This document shows positions 1 through 6,829 of a stretch of 64,000 bases of DNA, piece after piece. The notes below the pieces were generated by a model, which was not told the DNA's origin, did not search any database, and saw only the letters and a program-made list of their open reading frames with translations. Origin of the DNA: Cytophagales bacterium. GTDB taxonomy: Bacteria; Bacteroidota; Bacteroidia; Cytophagales; Spirosomataceae. The number at the start of each line of letters is the position of its first letter. The stretch's first letter is position 1. The stretch covers positions 1 to 64,000 of the forward strand of contig RDXN01000036.1 in the NCBI GenBank assembly GCA_004292855.1, read 5' to 3'. Position numbers and translations under genes: made by a program.

Positions 1-45
1 TTGACGAAGTTCAGTCAGTTGTGGCTGGGTTAAGTCCAAGTTCAT
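1..45 (-). CDS. 5' end of a gene running off the left edge (partial)
   Basis: Fifteen open codons starting MNLDLTQPQLTELRQ are read from an ATG at 45-43 to the edge without a stop. A good Bacteroidota promoter lies immediately upstream (50-78), which is the main support. The -7 box ends only 5 bases before the ATG, so the transcript would be nearly leaderless, or the true start lies further left. The product cannot be named from so little sequence. Confidence 0.35.
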   Translation of the reverse strand, partial: MNLDLTQPQLTELRQ

Positions 46-49
46 AAGT

Positions 50-78
50 CAAAGCTACGATTTTCAACTTTTTCGCAA
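50..78 (-). promoter_or_regulatory. Bacteroidota-type promoter, TTG-N18-TAGCTTTG
   Basis: On the minus strand a -33 TTG (76-78) is followed after 18 bases by TAGCTTTG (50-57), matching the TAnnTTTG -7 consensus of the Bacteroidota primary sigma factor. It reads leftward into the partial gene at the window edge. Confidence 0.45.
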
Positions 79-93
79 TTCAATTCCGTTTGA

Positions 94-612
94 CTATAAT
101 ACGACAATCTCGTCTGCGGCATTGAGGTTTTGCAATTTAGATTCGGCAAAATTACGAAGCACATAGACTTGGCCGCGCCCATATTTGAATGCATCGTTCC
201 CGAATAAAACAATACCTTCCCCGTTGAAAAGCGTGGCTAGTATCTCACTGTCAATTAAACGTGATGCTTCGAGATTACCTTGCTCTCCATCTAATCGTAG
301 TAGACTCTCATACCCTTTTTCCGATTGCGCTTTCCCAATCGTTTCAATGTCTTCCTCTGAGACAGAAAGTCGTTCGAAGGCTGTTCGCATAGAAGTGAAA
401 CCGGAGAACTTCTTCTCCCACGCATCTAATTCAGCTTTTGTCTGATGTTGTCTCAACGCTGATGCCACTTGCTGCAAGTGGTCAAAATCGCGAAATCTTA
501 ATCGCCCATTTGCAACAGAAATGTCTTCTGGGCTAGCCATTTCAGCTACAGGGTTGCAGGAATACGTGACAGCTATTAGGCCAATAGCTATCATTGCTAA
601 AAGTTTTTTCAT
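94..612 (-). CDS. Small predicted lipoprotein, function unknown
   Basis: 172 residues. The first 19 form a type II signal peptide: a KK charge, a hydrophobic stretch, then a lipobox ending TYSC with Cys19 as the lipidated residue, so the mature protein should sit on a membrane facing the periplasm or outside. The rest is polar and probably largely helical, with a segment rich in Asp, Glu and Gln (residues 30-115) and a C-terminal part carrying GEGIVLFGNDAFKYGRGQVY. I do not recognise the family; it loosely resembles small DUF4848-like lipoproteins of Bacteroidota, but that is only an impression. It is monocistronic, with a candidate promoter at 698-729 and a hairpin in the presumed leader. 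Confidence 0.7.
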   Translation of the reverse strand: MKKLLAMIAIGLIAVTYSCNPVAEMASPEDISVANGRLRFRDFDHLQQVASALRQHQTKAELDAWEKKFSGFTSMRTAFERLSVSEEDIETIGKAQSEKGYESLLRLDGEQGNLEASRLIDSEILATLFNGEGIVLFGNDAFKYGRGQVYVLRNFAESKLQNLNAADEIVVL

Positions 613-650
613 ACTTTTACACTTGGTTTTAGTGAAACAAATGAAACCTC

Positions 651-693
651 AACAAGCCGCTGCTGTCCGTTCCAAAGGAGTAGCGGCTTTGTT
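651..693. other. Hairpin with GCCGCT stems
   Basis: AACAAGCCGCT (651-661) can pair with AGCGGCTTTGTT (682-693) with one bulged base. It lies downstream of the luxR-type gene (stop 770) and also inside the presumed 5' leader of the lipoprotein gene. It resembles the stem of a factor-independent terminator, but no U-run follows on either strand, so the role is undecided. Confidence 0.35.
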
Positions 694-697
694 GTGT

Positions 698-729
698 CAA
701 AGGTAGTGGCTAAGAGATAGCTTTGGCAA
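698..729 (-). promoter_or_regulatory. Candidate promoter, TTG-N21-TACCTTTG
   Basis: The minus strand reads TTG (727-729), 21 bases, then TACCTTTG (698-705). This fits the Bacteroidota consensus with spacing at the long end. It would give the lipoprotein gene a leader of about 80 bases containing the 651-693 hairpin. Confidence 0.4.
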
Positions 730-769
730 TCCCCTTTTTAGGTGAAAACAGACACCCATTTAGGGGTAT

Positions 770-1429
770 TTACAGCACGAGTTGGGCATGGGCAGCAAGC
801 CATTGGGTATAGGAGGCCATAAAGAACACAATGGCACGTCGGGTGGGTAGGCCCAGTGTTGTGGCAATGAATTTTTTGTTTGATACGACCGTCTCAAACG
901 ACATAGAAAGTCGGGAAGCAATGTCTTTGGTTGTAAGCCCCCGGCAAACCAGCACTAACACTTGCTTTCGGCGCACCGAAAAGGCGTTCAGTGTAGTCAG
1001 AATAGTTGGGTCAACCGTCGGAATGGGTAAGGCTAATAAGTTGGTAAACACCGGACTCACGTACCGGAAACAGTCCCGAACCGTTTGCAAACAGGTTTCT
1101 AATTCCGGCAGCTCAAATTGTTGGGGCAAATACCCGCTGGCATCGGTCTGTAGGGCTTTATGCACATAGTCGGGGTTGGGTGGTAAGGATACCAGCAGAC
1201 GTATTCGGGGATTGATTACCTGCATCATCCGGGCCGCTTCAAAACCATGTCCTGCATCAAAACTGGCGTCGGCAAGTATCAGCTCAGGTAAAAACGTTCG
1301 GGCTAGTTCTAACGCGTCGTCGAGTGTGGTCGTGCAACACTGAACATAGTATCCCAACGGCTGTAGGTAGGTCGCCAGCGATTGGCAAATCAATTGGTGA
1401 GAATGCAAAAGTAATAAACGAATTCGCAT
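770..1429 (-). CDS. LuxR/NarL-type response regulator with a degenerate receiver
   Basis: 219 residues from ATG 1429. An upstream in-frame ATG at 1450 exists, but a -7 box at 1452-1459 puts the transcript start after it, so 1429 is preferred. Residues 1-125 fold as a receiver: the phospho-acceptor is probably Asp54 (LILADASF), and the KALQTDASGYL segment matches beta5. The usual acidic pair after beta1 is missing (LLLHSHQ instead of a DD-containing motif), and the conserved switch lysine after GYL is Pro/Gln. Residues 150-200 are a LuxR-type helix-turn-helix (VLVLVCRGLTTKDIASRLSM). A DNA-binding role is likely; control by phosphorylation is doubtful. No sensor kinase is adjacent. Confidence 0.8.
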   Translation of the reverse strand: MRIRLLLLHSHQLICQSLATYLQPLGYYVQCCTTTLDDALELARTFLPELILADASFDAGHGFEAARMMQVINPRIRLLVSLPPNPDYVHKALQTDASGYLPQQFELPELETCLQTVRDCFRYVSPVFTNLLALPIPTVDPTILTTLNAFSVRRKQVLVLVCRGLTTKDIASRLSMSFETVVSNKKFIATTLGLPTRRAIVFFMASYTQWLAAHAQLVL

Positions 1430-1451
1430 AGATTCGGTGAGTAAAAACACT

Positions 1452-1459
1452 CAAATATA
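1452..1459 (-). promoter_or_regulatory. -7 box TATATTTG of the luxR-type gene
   Basis: TATATTTG on the minus strand matches TAnnTTTG and ends 22 bases before the preferred ATG. The upstream side is a T/A homopolymer tract around 1473-1486 rather than a clear TTG at the right distance, so only the -7 element is well supported. Confidence 0.35.
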
Positions 1460-1578
1460 TACTGGACTCGCTCAAAAAAAAAAAAACGGTTACAAATTCT
1501 CTCTGTTTCACAACGTCAAGAAACACTGCCGCTTGCCTAACTCGGAGCGAACGAGTGAAAGAACGAAAGGAGAATTTG

Positions 1579-1614
1579 TTTTGTCATTCCGGCAGACCAG
1601 CCGGAATGACAAAA
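1579..1614. repeat. Miniature GTCATTCCGGC palindrome
   Basis: A perfect 15-base stem, TTTTGTCATTCCGGC (1579-1593) and its complement (1600-1614), around a 6-base loop. It lies just downstream of the pseudouridine synthase gene (stop 1649). The outer part TTTTGTCAT-CC matches the arms of the larger palindromes at 8963, 23227 and 34409, so it looks like a short member or deletion product of that family. It may also serve as a transcription terminator. Confidence 0.7.
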
Positions 1615-1648
1615 TTCTACGCCACTAGCTGAACGAAAACTAGTTTCG

Positions 1649-3700
1649 TTAGCTCAAATATTTCAGCTTAATCACCTCCTTCGGCTCCAGGAATCGCCAT
1701 TTGCCACGGGGAAGCTCTTTCTTGTTGAGGGTGGCATACACCGTGCGGTCAAGCTTGGCCACCTCGTAACCAAAGTGTTCAAAAATCCGGCGCACAATGC
1801 GATTGCGGCCACTGTGAATTTCGATGCCAACTACCTGCGCATCAGGCGTTACCAAGCCCAAGTCGTCGGGCTTAATGAACCCATCTTCCAACTCAATACC
1901 CGACTGAATAGCCTCGAAATGCTCCTCGGTAATGGGTTTGTCGAGTTCGACCTGGTAAATCTTGCGGATGTTGTTTGAGGGGTGCGTGAGCTTGTCGGCC
2001 AACTCGCCGTCGTTGGTCATCAGCAACAGGCCGGTCGTGTTGCGGTCGAGCCGCCCGACGGGGTAAATCCGAAAATTGCCTGCGTCGGCCACCAGTTCCA
2101 TCACCGTTTTACGCTCTTCGGGGTCTTCGGTCGTGGTGAGGTAATCTTTCGGCTTGTTGAGCAGGAGATACACCAACTTCTCAGGGTTCAGCGTCGTTTT
2201 GCCATATTTCACCATGTCGGTCGGCTGTACTTTGTAGCCCATCTCAGTCACGACGTTGCCGTTCACCGTAATGTCGCCCCGGCTGATCAGCTCGTCAGCT
2301 TCCCGGCGCGAACACACGCCCGCGTTGGCAATGTAACGGTTCAGGCGAATCAGGCCCGACGGGTCGCGGTCTTCGCGCTCCAGATCCCGGTCACTCTTCG
2401 GTTTTTTATCGGTAAAATCTCCTTTGGGCTTATCGAAACGCTTACCGGGGCCTTTTTTATCGAAACCCGGCTTGGTGGGCCGTTCTTTGTTGTAGTCGGG
2501 AGCTTGCTTAAACTTCCCTACGCGACGGTCGCGGCTGTCTTCGCGCTGCTCGTCCGAAAATCGCTTATCAAACTCATTGTCCCGTGGGCGGAAACCGCCT
2601 TCGCGCGGGCCAGAACCCCCATCGCGAGAGGAGCGGTCGTCGCGCTCAGATCGGTTTGAGTCCGTGCGCGGGCCACGCTCCGAACGGCGGTCGTTGTCGG
2701 CTCCACGAGCTTCGCGACGCCCCATAGGTGCTTTGCCGGCATACCGGTCAGGACGGGGGCTACGCTCGGGACGGTCGTTGTCACGCTTGAACGGCGGGCG
2801 ATTCTCCTCTCCGGCAGGGCGGTCGTTGCGGTCACGGTTGAAGCCGCCCTCTCGTGGGCCGCCCTCTCGTGGACCGCCCTCTCGTGGACCCGCACCAGCA
2901 GGTCGGTCATTACGGCGGTCGTCAAATCGGGGGCGGTCACCCCGGTCAAAACGGGGTTTGTCGTCGCTCCGGCGGTTATCGCCAAAGCGGTTGGGTCGTT
3001 CATCACGATTTGGCCGTTCGTCACGATCCCGGTTGAAGGGTGGACGAGGTCCCCGGTCATCGCGACCTTCGCCCCGTGGGCCACCAAAACGGTCATCGCG
3101 GGGACGGTCGGTACGTGGGCGGCCCACGAGAGGGCGATCACTGCGGGAGTCATTACCCCGTCGATCATCCGACCGGCGGTCGTTGCGGTCACGGTTGAAG
3201 CCGCCCTCCCGTGGGCCGCGATCATCACGATCCCGGTTAAACGGTGGACGCGAGCCGCCATCCCGTGGGCCTCGATCATCACGATCCCGGTTAAACGGCG
3301 GGCGGGGTGCCCGGTCGTCCCGGTTAAAAGGTGGTCGAGAATTACCTCCCTCTCGTGGGCCACCCTGACGTGGGCCTCGGTCGTCGCGATCCCGGTTAAA
3401 GGGCGGGCGGGGGCTGTCGTTACGGTCCCGGTTAAACGGCGGGCGTGAGCTACCATCCCGGTCGGGGCGGGGGCGGTCACGGTCGCCACCCCGGTTGAAA
3501 CCACCCTCGCGCGGGCGGCCGTCACGATTGTAAGACGGCCTGTCGTTACTCCGTGGGCGGTCGTTGCCGCGTGCGAAATTAGGGCGCGAATCTCCGCTGT
3601 TGTTACGGTCTGTGCCCCGACGGTCGTCATCCCGACGACCTGCTGAACGACGTTCACCATCCCGGCGATCATCCCGATCAAAATCCCGATCCTGATTCAT
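1649..3700 (-). CDS. 23S/16S rRNA pseudouridine synthase (RsuA/RluB family) with a long disordered Arg-rich N-terminus
   Basis: 683 residues from ATG 3700 (MNQDRDFDRDD); an ATG at 3715 is also in frame. The C-terminal 240 residues are the enzyme: an S4 RNA-binding domain from about residue 445 (LNRYIANAGVCSRREADELI), then the pseudouridine synthase domain with GRLDRNTTGLLL, whose Asp (about residue 552) is the catalytic nucleophile, and the C-terminal GRNRIVRRIFEHFG motif. It converts a specific uridine in rRNA to pseudouridine. The N-terminal 440 residues are low-complexity Arg, Asp, Gly, Asn and Pro with many copies of PPFNRDRDDRGPR-like units and surely disordered. Family members are usually 230-300 residues; Bacteroidota often add such a tail, but this one is very long. 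It probably binds RNA or promotes condensation (inference). The hairpin at 1579-1614 lies downstream. Confidence 0.9.
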   Translation of the reverse strand: MNQDRDFDRDDRRDGERRSAGRRDDDRRGTDRNNSGDSRPNFARGNDRPRSNDRPSYNRDGRPREGGFNRGGDRDRPRPDRDGSSRPPFNRDRNDSPRPPFNRDRDDRGPRQGGPREGGNSRPPFNRDDRAPRPPFNRDRDDRGPRDGGSRPPFNRDRDDRGPREGGFNRDRNDRRSDDRRGNDSRSDRPLVGRPRTDRPRDDRFGGPRGEGRDDRGPRPPFNRDRDERPNRDERPNRFGDNRRSDDKPRFDRGDRPRFDDRRNDRPAGAGPREGGPREGGPREGGFNRDRNDRPAGEENRPPFKRDNDRPERSPRPDRYAGKAPMGRREARGADNDRRSERGPRTDSNRSERDDRSSRDGGSGPREGGFRPRDNEFDKRFSDEQREDSRDRRVGKFKQAPDYNKERPTKPGFDKKGPGKRFDKPKGDFTDKKPKSDRDLEREDRDPSGLIRLNRYIANAGVCSRREADELISRGDITVNGNVVTEMGYKVQPTDMVKYGKTTLNPEKLVYLLLNKPKDYLTTTEDPEERKTVMELVADAGNFRIYPVGRLDRNTTGLLLMTNDGELADKLTHPSNNIRKIYQVELDKPITEEHFEAIQSGIELEDGFIKPDDLGLVTPDAQVVGIEIHSGRNRIVRRIFEHFGYEVAKLDRTVYATLNKKELPRGKWRFLEPKEVIKLKYLS
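2577..3690 (-). repeat. Tandem-like coding repeats in the pseudouridine synthase tail
   Basis: The DNA for the disordered tail is made of imperfect units coding for PPFNRDRDDRGPRxGG, EGGFNRDRNDR and PREGG (three PREGG copies in a row near 2850-2890). The bias leaves long open frames on the other strand and in other frames, which are artefacts. Such repeats are prone to slippage, so the number of units may vary among strains. Confidence 0.8.
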
Positions 3701-3787
3701 GGAAAAATACAGCAATCACTGCTGTGTTAAATAATTTATTAGCTGATTATCAGCGATATTAATTTTACTCAGTGCAAAAAGTGGACG

Positions 3788-3795
3788 CAAAGGTA
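3788..3795 (-). promoter_or_regulatory. -7 box TACCTTTG upstream of the pseudouridine synthase
   Basis: TACCTTTG on the minus strand matches TAnnTTTG. A TTTC, one base off TTTG, lies about 19 bases upstream. It would give a leader of about 80 bases to the ATG at 3700. Confidence 0.35.
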
Positions 3796-3919
3796 CGGCT
3801 TTTTACATGAAACGTTCCCTCAATCAAAAACAATCCCGACCGTCTTAGTTCGTTAACCGACCGGGCAGCGGCTATGGCTGGCTCATTCGTTCGTATTCGT
3901 AAATCTGTAAACTCACCGT

Positions 3920-5929
3920 ATGATAACTCCGCTGTGGAAACCGTCTCGCTACTTAACCGAACAGTCGTTGCTGAAAAAATACACGGAGTGGCTTTTCGTA
4001 AAAAAAGGCCTGTATTTCCGCGATTACGACGACCTCTGGGACTGGTCGGTGACTGACATTGAGGACTTCTGGGAGAGCATTTACCAGTTTTTCGACGTGC
4101 AGAGCCACACGCTCTATCGCGAGGTGCTCGACCGCCCACAACCCGGCCCGCCCAACTGGGGCATGATCGGCACGCGCTGGTTTGTGGGGGCAACCGTCAA
4201 CTATGCCGAGCATGTGTTTCGTCATAAAAACGGAAGTTGCCCCGCCCTGATCTTTCAGGCCGAGGGTCGCGAACCGCTTCAAATGTCGTGGGCGGTACTC
4301 GAAAGTCAGGTGGCGGCCGTAGCCGCTTACCTGCGCGAATCCGGCGTTGGCCCAGGCGACCGTGTGGCCTCGATGCTACCCAACATTCCCGAAGCGGTGG
4401 TGGCGTTTTTGGCGACGGCTTCGGTCGGGGGGGTGTGGTCGAGTTGCTCGCCCGACTTCGGCACGGCGAGCGTAGTAGACCGGTTTCAGCAGATTGAACC
4501 CAAAGTCCTGCTGGCCGTTGATGGCTATTTCTACAACGGCAAACTCATTAACAAACAGACCGACATGCGCGAACTTCGGCAACGGCTTTCCTCGGTTGAG
4601 CGCGTTATCTGGATACCCTTTGCCGATCTGCCTACAAGCGACCGCCTAGAAGGGTCCGACCTCTGGGCCGAGGTGGTCCAAACACCCAATATGGGCCTGG
4701 AGTTCGTGCCGATACCCTTCAACGACCCGATCTGGATTTTGTATTCGTCGGGAACAACGGGCAAACCGAAAGCTATCACACACTCGGTGGGCGGGTGTTT
4801 GCTCGAACACCTGAAATCGTTGGGTCTGCATCATGACGTTCGGGCCGGGGAGCGTTTTTTCTGGTACTCCACAACGGGTTGGATGATGTGGAACTACTCC
4901 GTTGCTTCTATGTTGTTGGGGGCCACGCTGGTTTTATACGAAGGCTCACCCGCTTACCCCAATCTCAACGCACTCTGGGACCTGGCCGAACGTGCTCAAA
5001 TTCAACATTTTGGGGGCGGGGCGGCTTACTTTATTTCGTGTATGCGGGGTGGCCCCGATGGCGGACCGTTGCAGCCCATGAAAACCCATACGCTCCCCGC
5101 CCTGCGTACAATCGGCTCTACGGGTTCGCCCCTGCCCAACGAGGGGTTCCGGTGGGTGTATGCGTCCGTCAAAAAAGATGTGTGGCTCATTTCGCTCAGT
5201 GGGGGCACCGACATTTGCAGCGGGTTTGTGGGCGGTTGCCCGCTCGTGCCCCTCTACGAAGGCGAGATTCAACGCCGGTTGTTAGGCTGCAAACTCGATG
5301 CCTTCGACGAAGACGGCCAACCGGTGCAGGGTCAATTAGGCGAGATGGTGATCCGTGAACCCATGCCCTCCATGCCTGTCTATTTCTGGAATGATCAGGA
5401 TAATGAACGATACCGGAGGAGTTATTTCGAGTCGTTCCCGAACGTTTGGCGGCACGGCGATTTTATTCAAATCACTGAACATAAAGGCGTTGTAATCTAC
5501 GGCAGGTCGGACGCTACCCTCAATCGCGACGGGGTCCGCATTGGCACCGCCGAGATTTACAGTGCAGTCGGGACCCTCCCCGACGTGACCGACAGCCTTG
5601 TAATAGGTCTCGAACGCCCCGGCGGGCGGTACTACATGCCCCTGTTCGTGACCCTCCGCGACAACAAGCCCCTCACCGACGAACTAGTAAAGCGCATTCG
5701 CCAAACGATCCGCACCATCTACAGCCCCCGGCACGTGCCCGATGCGGTGATTCAGGTGGCTGAGATTCCGTACACGATCAGTGGTAAGAAAATGGAGATG
5801 CCCGTGAAGAAAATCCTTGCGGGCAGCGACCCCGCCACCGTTGCCTCCCGCGACACCATGCGCAACCCGCAGGCATTAGACGGTTTCGTGGTGATTGCCC
5901 AATCGGAAGAGTTTGCGGGGGTAGCTTAG
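3920..5929 (+). CDS. aacS: Acetoacetate-CoA ligase
   Basis: 669 residues, the normal size for this enzyme, from ATG 3920. It is an ANL-superfamily adenylate-forming ligase that activates acetoacetate to acetoacetyl-CoA with ATP in the cytoplasm, feeding ketone bodies into lipid or polymer metabolism. The N-terminus (LYFRDYDDLWDWSVTDIEDF) is the ACAS_N region of acetyl- and acetoacetyl-CoA synthetases. The P-loop A3 motif YSSGTTGKPKAIT begins at Tyr275. FFWYSTTGWMMWNY and FGGGAAYF favour acetoacetate-CoA ligase over acetyl-CoA synthetase. The C-terminal Lys of the SGKKMEMPVKK segment (about 620) is the usual catalytic lysine region. It stands alone, divergent from the pseudouridine synthase and convergent with the DksA-like gene. 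Confidence 0.92.
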   Translation: MITPLWKPSRYLTEQSLLKKYTEWLFVKKGLYFRDYDDLWDWSVTDIEDFWESIYQFFDVQSHTLYREVLDRPQPGPPNWGMIGTRWFVGATVNYAEHVFRHKNGSCPALIFQAEGREPLQMSWAVLESQVAAVAAYLRESGVGPGDRVASMLPNIPEAVVAFLATASVGGVWSSCSPDFGTASVVDRFQQIEPKVLLAVDGYFYNGKLINKQTDMRELRQRLSSVERVIWIPFADLPTSDRLEGSDLWAEVVQTPNMGLEFVPIPFNDPIWILYSSGTTGKPKAITHSVGGCLLEHLKSLGLHHDVRAGERFFWYSTTGWMMWNYSVASMLLGATLVLYEGSPAYPNLNALWDLAERAQIQHFGGGAAYFISCMRGGPDGGPLQPMKTHTLPALRTIGSTGSPLPNEGFRWVYASVKKDVWLISLSGGTDICSGFVGGCPLVPLYEGEIQRRLLGCKLDAFDEDGQPVQGQLGEMVIREPMPSMPVYFWNDQDNERYRRSYFESFPNVWRHGDFIQITEHKGVVIYGRSDATLNRDGVRIGTAEIYSAVGTLPDVTDSLVIGLERPGGRYYMPLFVTLRDNKPLTDELVKRIRQTIRTIYSPRHVPDAVIQVAEIPYTISGKKMEMPVKKILAGSDPATVASRDTMRNPQALDGFVVIAQSEEFAGVA

Positions 5930-6025
5930 AAGGAGAAAAGGGAGGAGGGAGACGAAAGGGAGGAAAAGGATTCGTCGATGCGGCCCCTTTTTCTCCCTTT
6001 CGTCTCCCTCCTCCCTTTTCTCCTT
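5930..6025. terminator. Long perfect inverted repeat between convergent genes
   Basis: Arms 5930-5969 and 5986-6025 are complementary over 40 bases with a single mismatch (the outer 33 are perfect), around a 16-base loop. Each arm is purine- or pyrimidine-rich (AAGGAGAAAAGGGAGGAGGG type). It begins right after the aacS stop and ends at the stop of the DksA-like gene, so it can act as a bidirectional terminator. Its length and perfection suggest a mobile palindrome family member rather than an ordinary terminator. Confidence 0.8.
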
Positions 6026-6411
6026 TAATTCGACTGGCGCAATTTGGCCTCGATAGTCTGTTGCGTATGCGGCACGGCACGGAGCCGCTCTTTCGGAATC
6101 AGTTTTCCGGTGTCCTTACAGATGCCGTAGGTGCCGTTTTTGATACGAATCATGGCCGCTTCGAGTTGTTGCGTGAATTTCTGCAACCGAACTGCCAACT
6201 GGTTCAGGTTCTCGCGCTCGCTGGTGTCGGCACCATCTTCGAGCAGTTTAGAGTTTCCCGACGTATTGTCGGTGCCACTATCGTTACGCTTGCTTAGCGT
6301 TTCTTTGATATAATTAAGTTCGCTACGGGTGGCGTCGAGTTTCTGGCTAATCAGGATTTCAAATTCCTTGAGATCCTCTTCCGAATAGCGTTTCTTTTCT
6401 TCCTGAACCAT
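6025..6411 (-). CDS. TraR/DksA-family protein with a degenerate zinc finger
   Basis: 128 residues. The N-terminal half is helical (KRYSEEDLKEFEILISQKL ...), forming the coiled-coil expected of DksA-like proteins, which insert into the RNA polymerase secondary channel. The C-terminal part GTYGICKDTGKLIPKERLRA is the family's zinc-finger region, but only Cys98 of the four zinc ligands remains (Asp100, Pro106 and His115-region replace the rest), as is common for Bacteroidota members. It may therefore act without bound zinc. It probably modulates RNA polymerase; whether it responds to ppGpp cannot be told. It has its own promoter at 6451-6481 and converges on aacS across a long inverted repeat. 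Confidence 0.85.
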   Translation of the reverse strand: MVQEEKKRYSEEDLKEFEILISQKLDATRSELNYIKETLSKRNDSGTDNTSGNSKLLEDGADTSERENLNQLAVRLQKFTQQLEAAMIRIKNGTYGICKDTGKLIPKERLRAVPHTQQTIEAKLRQSN

Positions 6412-6450
6412 GATGGACTCGATGGGCTTGATTTAGTGCATTTGCAATTA

Positions 6451-6481
6451 CAAAGCTACACACGTTCGGGCGGCATACCAA
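6451..6481 (-). promoter_or_regulatory. Promoter of the DksA-like gene, TTG-N20-TAGCTTTG
   Basis: The minus strand has TTG at 6479-6481, 20 bases, then TAGCTTTG at 6451-6458, a full match to the Bacteroidota consensus. The predicted start of transcription is about 6444, leaving a leader of roughly 33 bases to ATG 6411. Confidence 0.6.
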
Positions 6482-6658
6482 CGTCCGGTCTGTTTTCAGA
6501 AAGTTTTTTGAAAAATTTAGCCAATTGTTAATCTCGCGGATTACCAACGAATATTCGGGCTTTACAACGTATATCCTAATCGTATTTCGGCTCTATGCCA
6601 TCAGGGCAACGAATATTTCTGTACATTTTTATAGGACTTGTCCGTGAAAAAATATCCC

Positions 6659-6691
6659 TTTGACAATTACGGTGTTGTTTAGCTAAGTTTG
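6659..6691 (+). promoter_or_regulatory. Promoter of glutamate dehydrogenase, TTTG-N21-TAAGTTTG
   Basis: TTTG (6659-6662) is followed after 21 bases by TAAGTTTG (6684-6691). The leader to ATG 6830 would be about 130 bases and would include the palindrome at 6733-6811. Confidence 0.55.
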
Positions 6692-6732
6692 CAACAGACA
6701 CTTCATCAACAACAGCGTTTAATAGAGACGTT

Positions 6733-6811
6733 GGATGCTGGACGTTAGATACTGGACACCGGAAAACCATCTAAATTTTATCCAGTGTCCAATATCCAAC
6801 GTCTAACATCC
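6733..6811. repeat. Imperfect palindrome in the glutamate dehydrogenase leader
   Basis: Arms 6733-6763 and 6781-6811 (31 bases each, 5 mismatches) surround a 17-base loop. Each arm is itself a run of near-direct GTTGGAT-GTTGGAC-like units (for example GACGTTAGATACTGGACAC). It lies between the candidate promoter and the start codon, so it would be transcribed as a strong hairpin. It looks like a dispersed intergenic palindrome; an effect on expression is possible but not shown. Confidence 0.65.
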
Positions 6812-6829
6812 TGAAACAGAAACTTCGTC

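Noticed and set aside
2518-3681. 387-codon open frame on the minus strand in another frame, and a 263-codon plus-strand frame at 2577-3368
   Set aside because: Both are shadows of the biased Arg/Asp/Gly repeat DNA of the pseudouridine synthase; composition is repetitive and no domain is visible.
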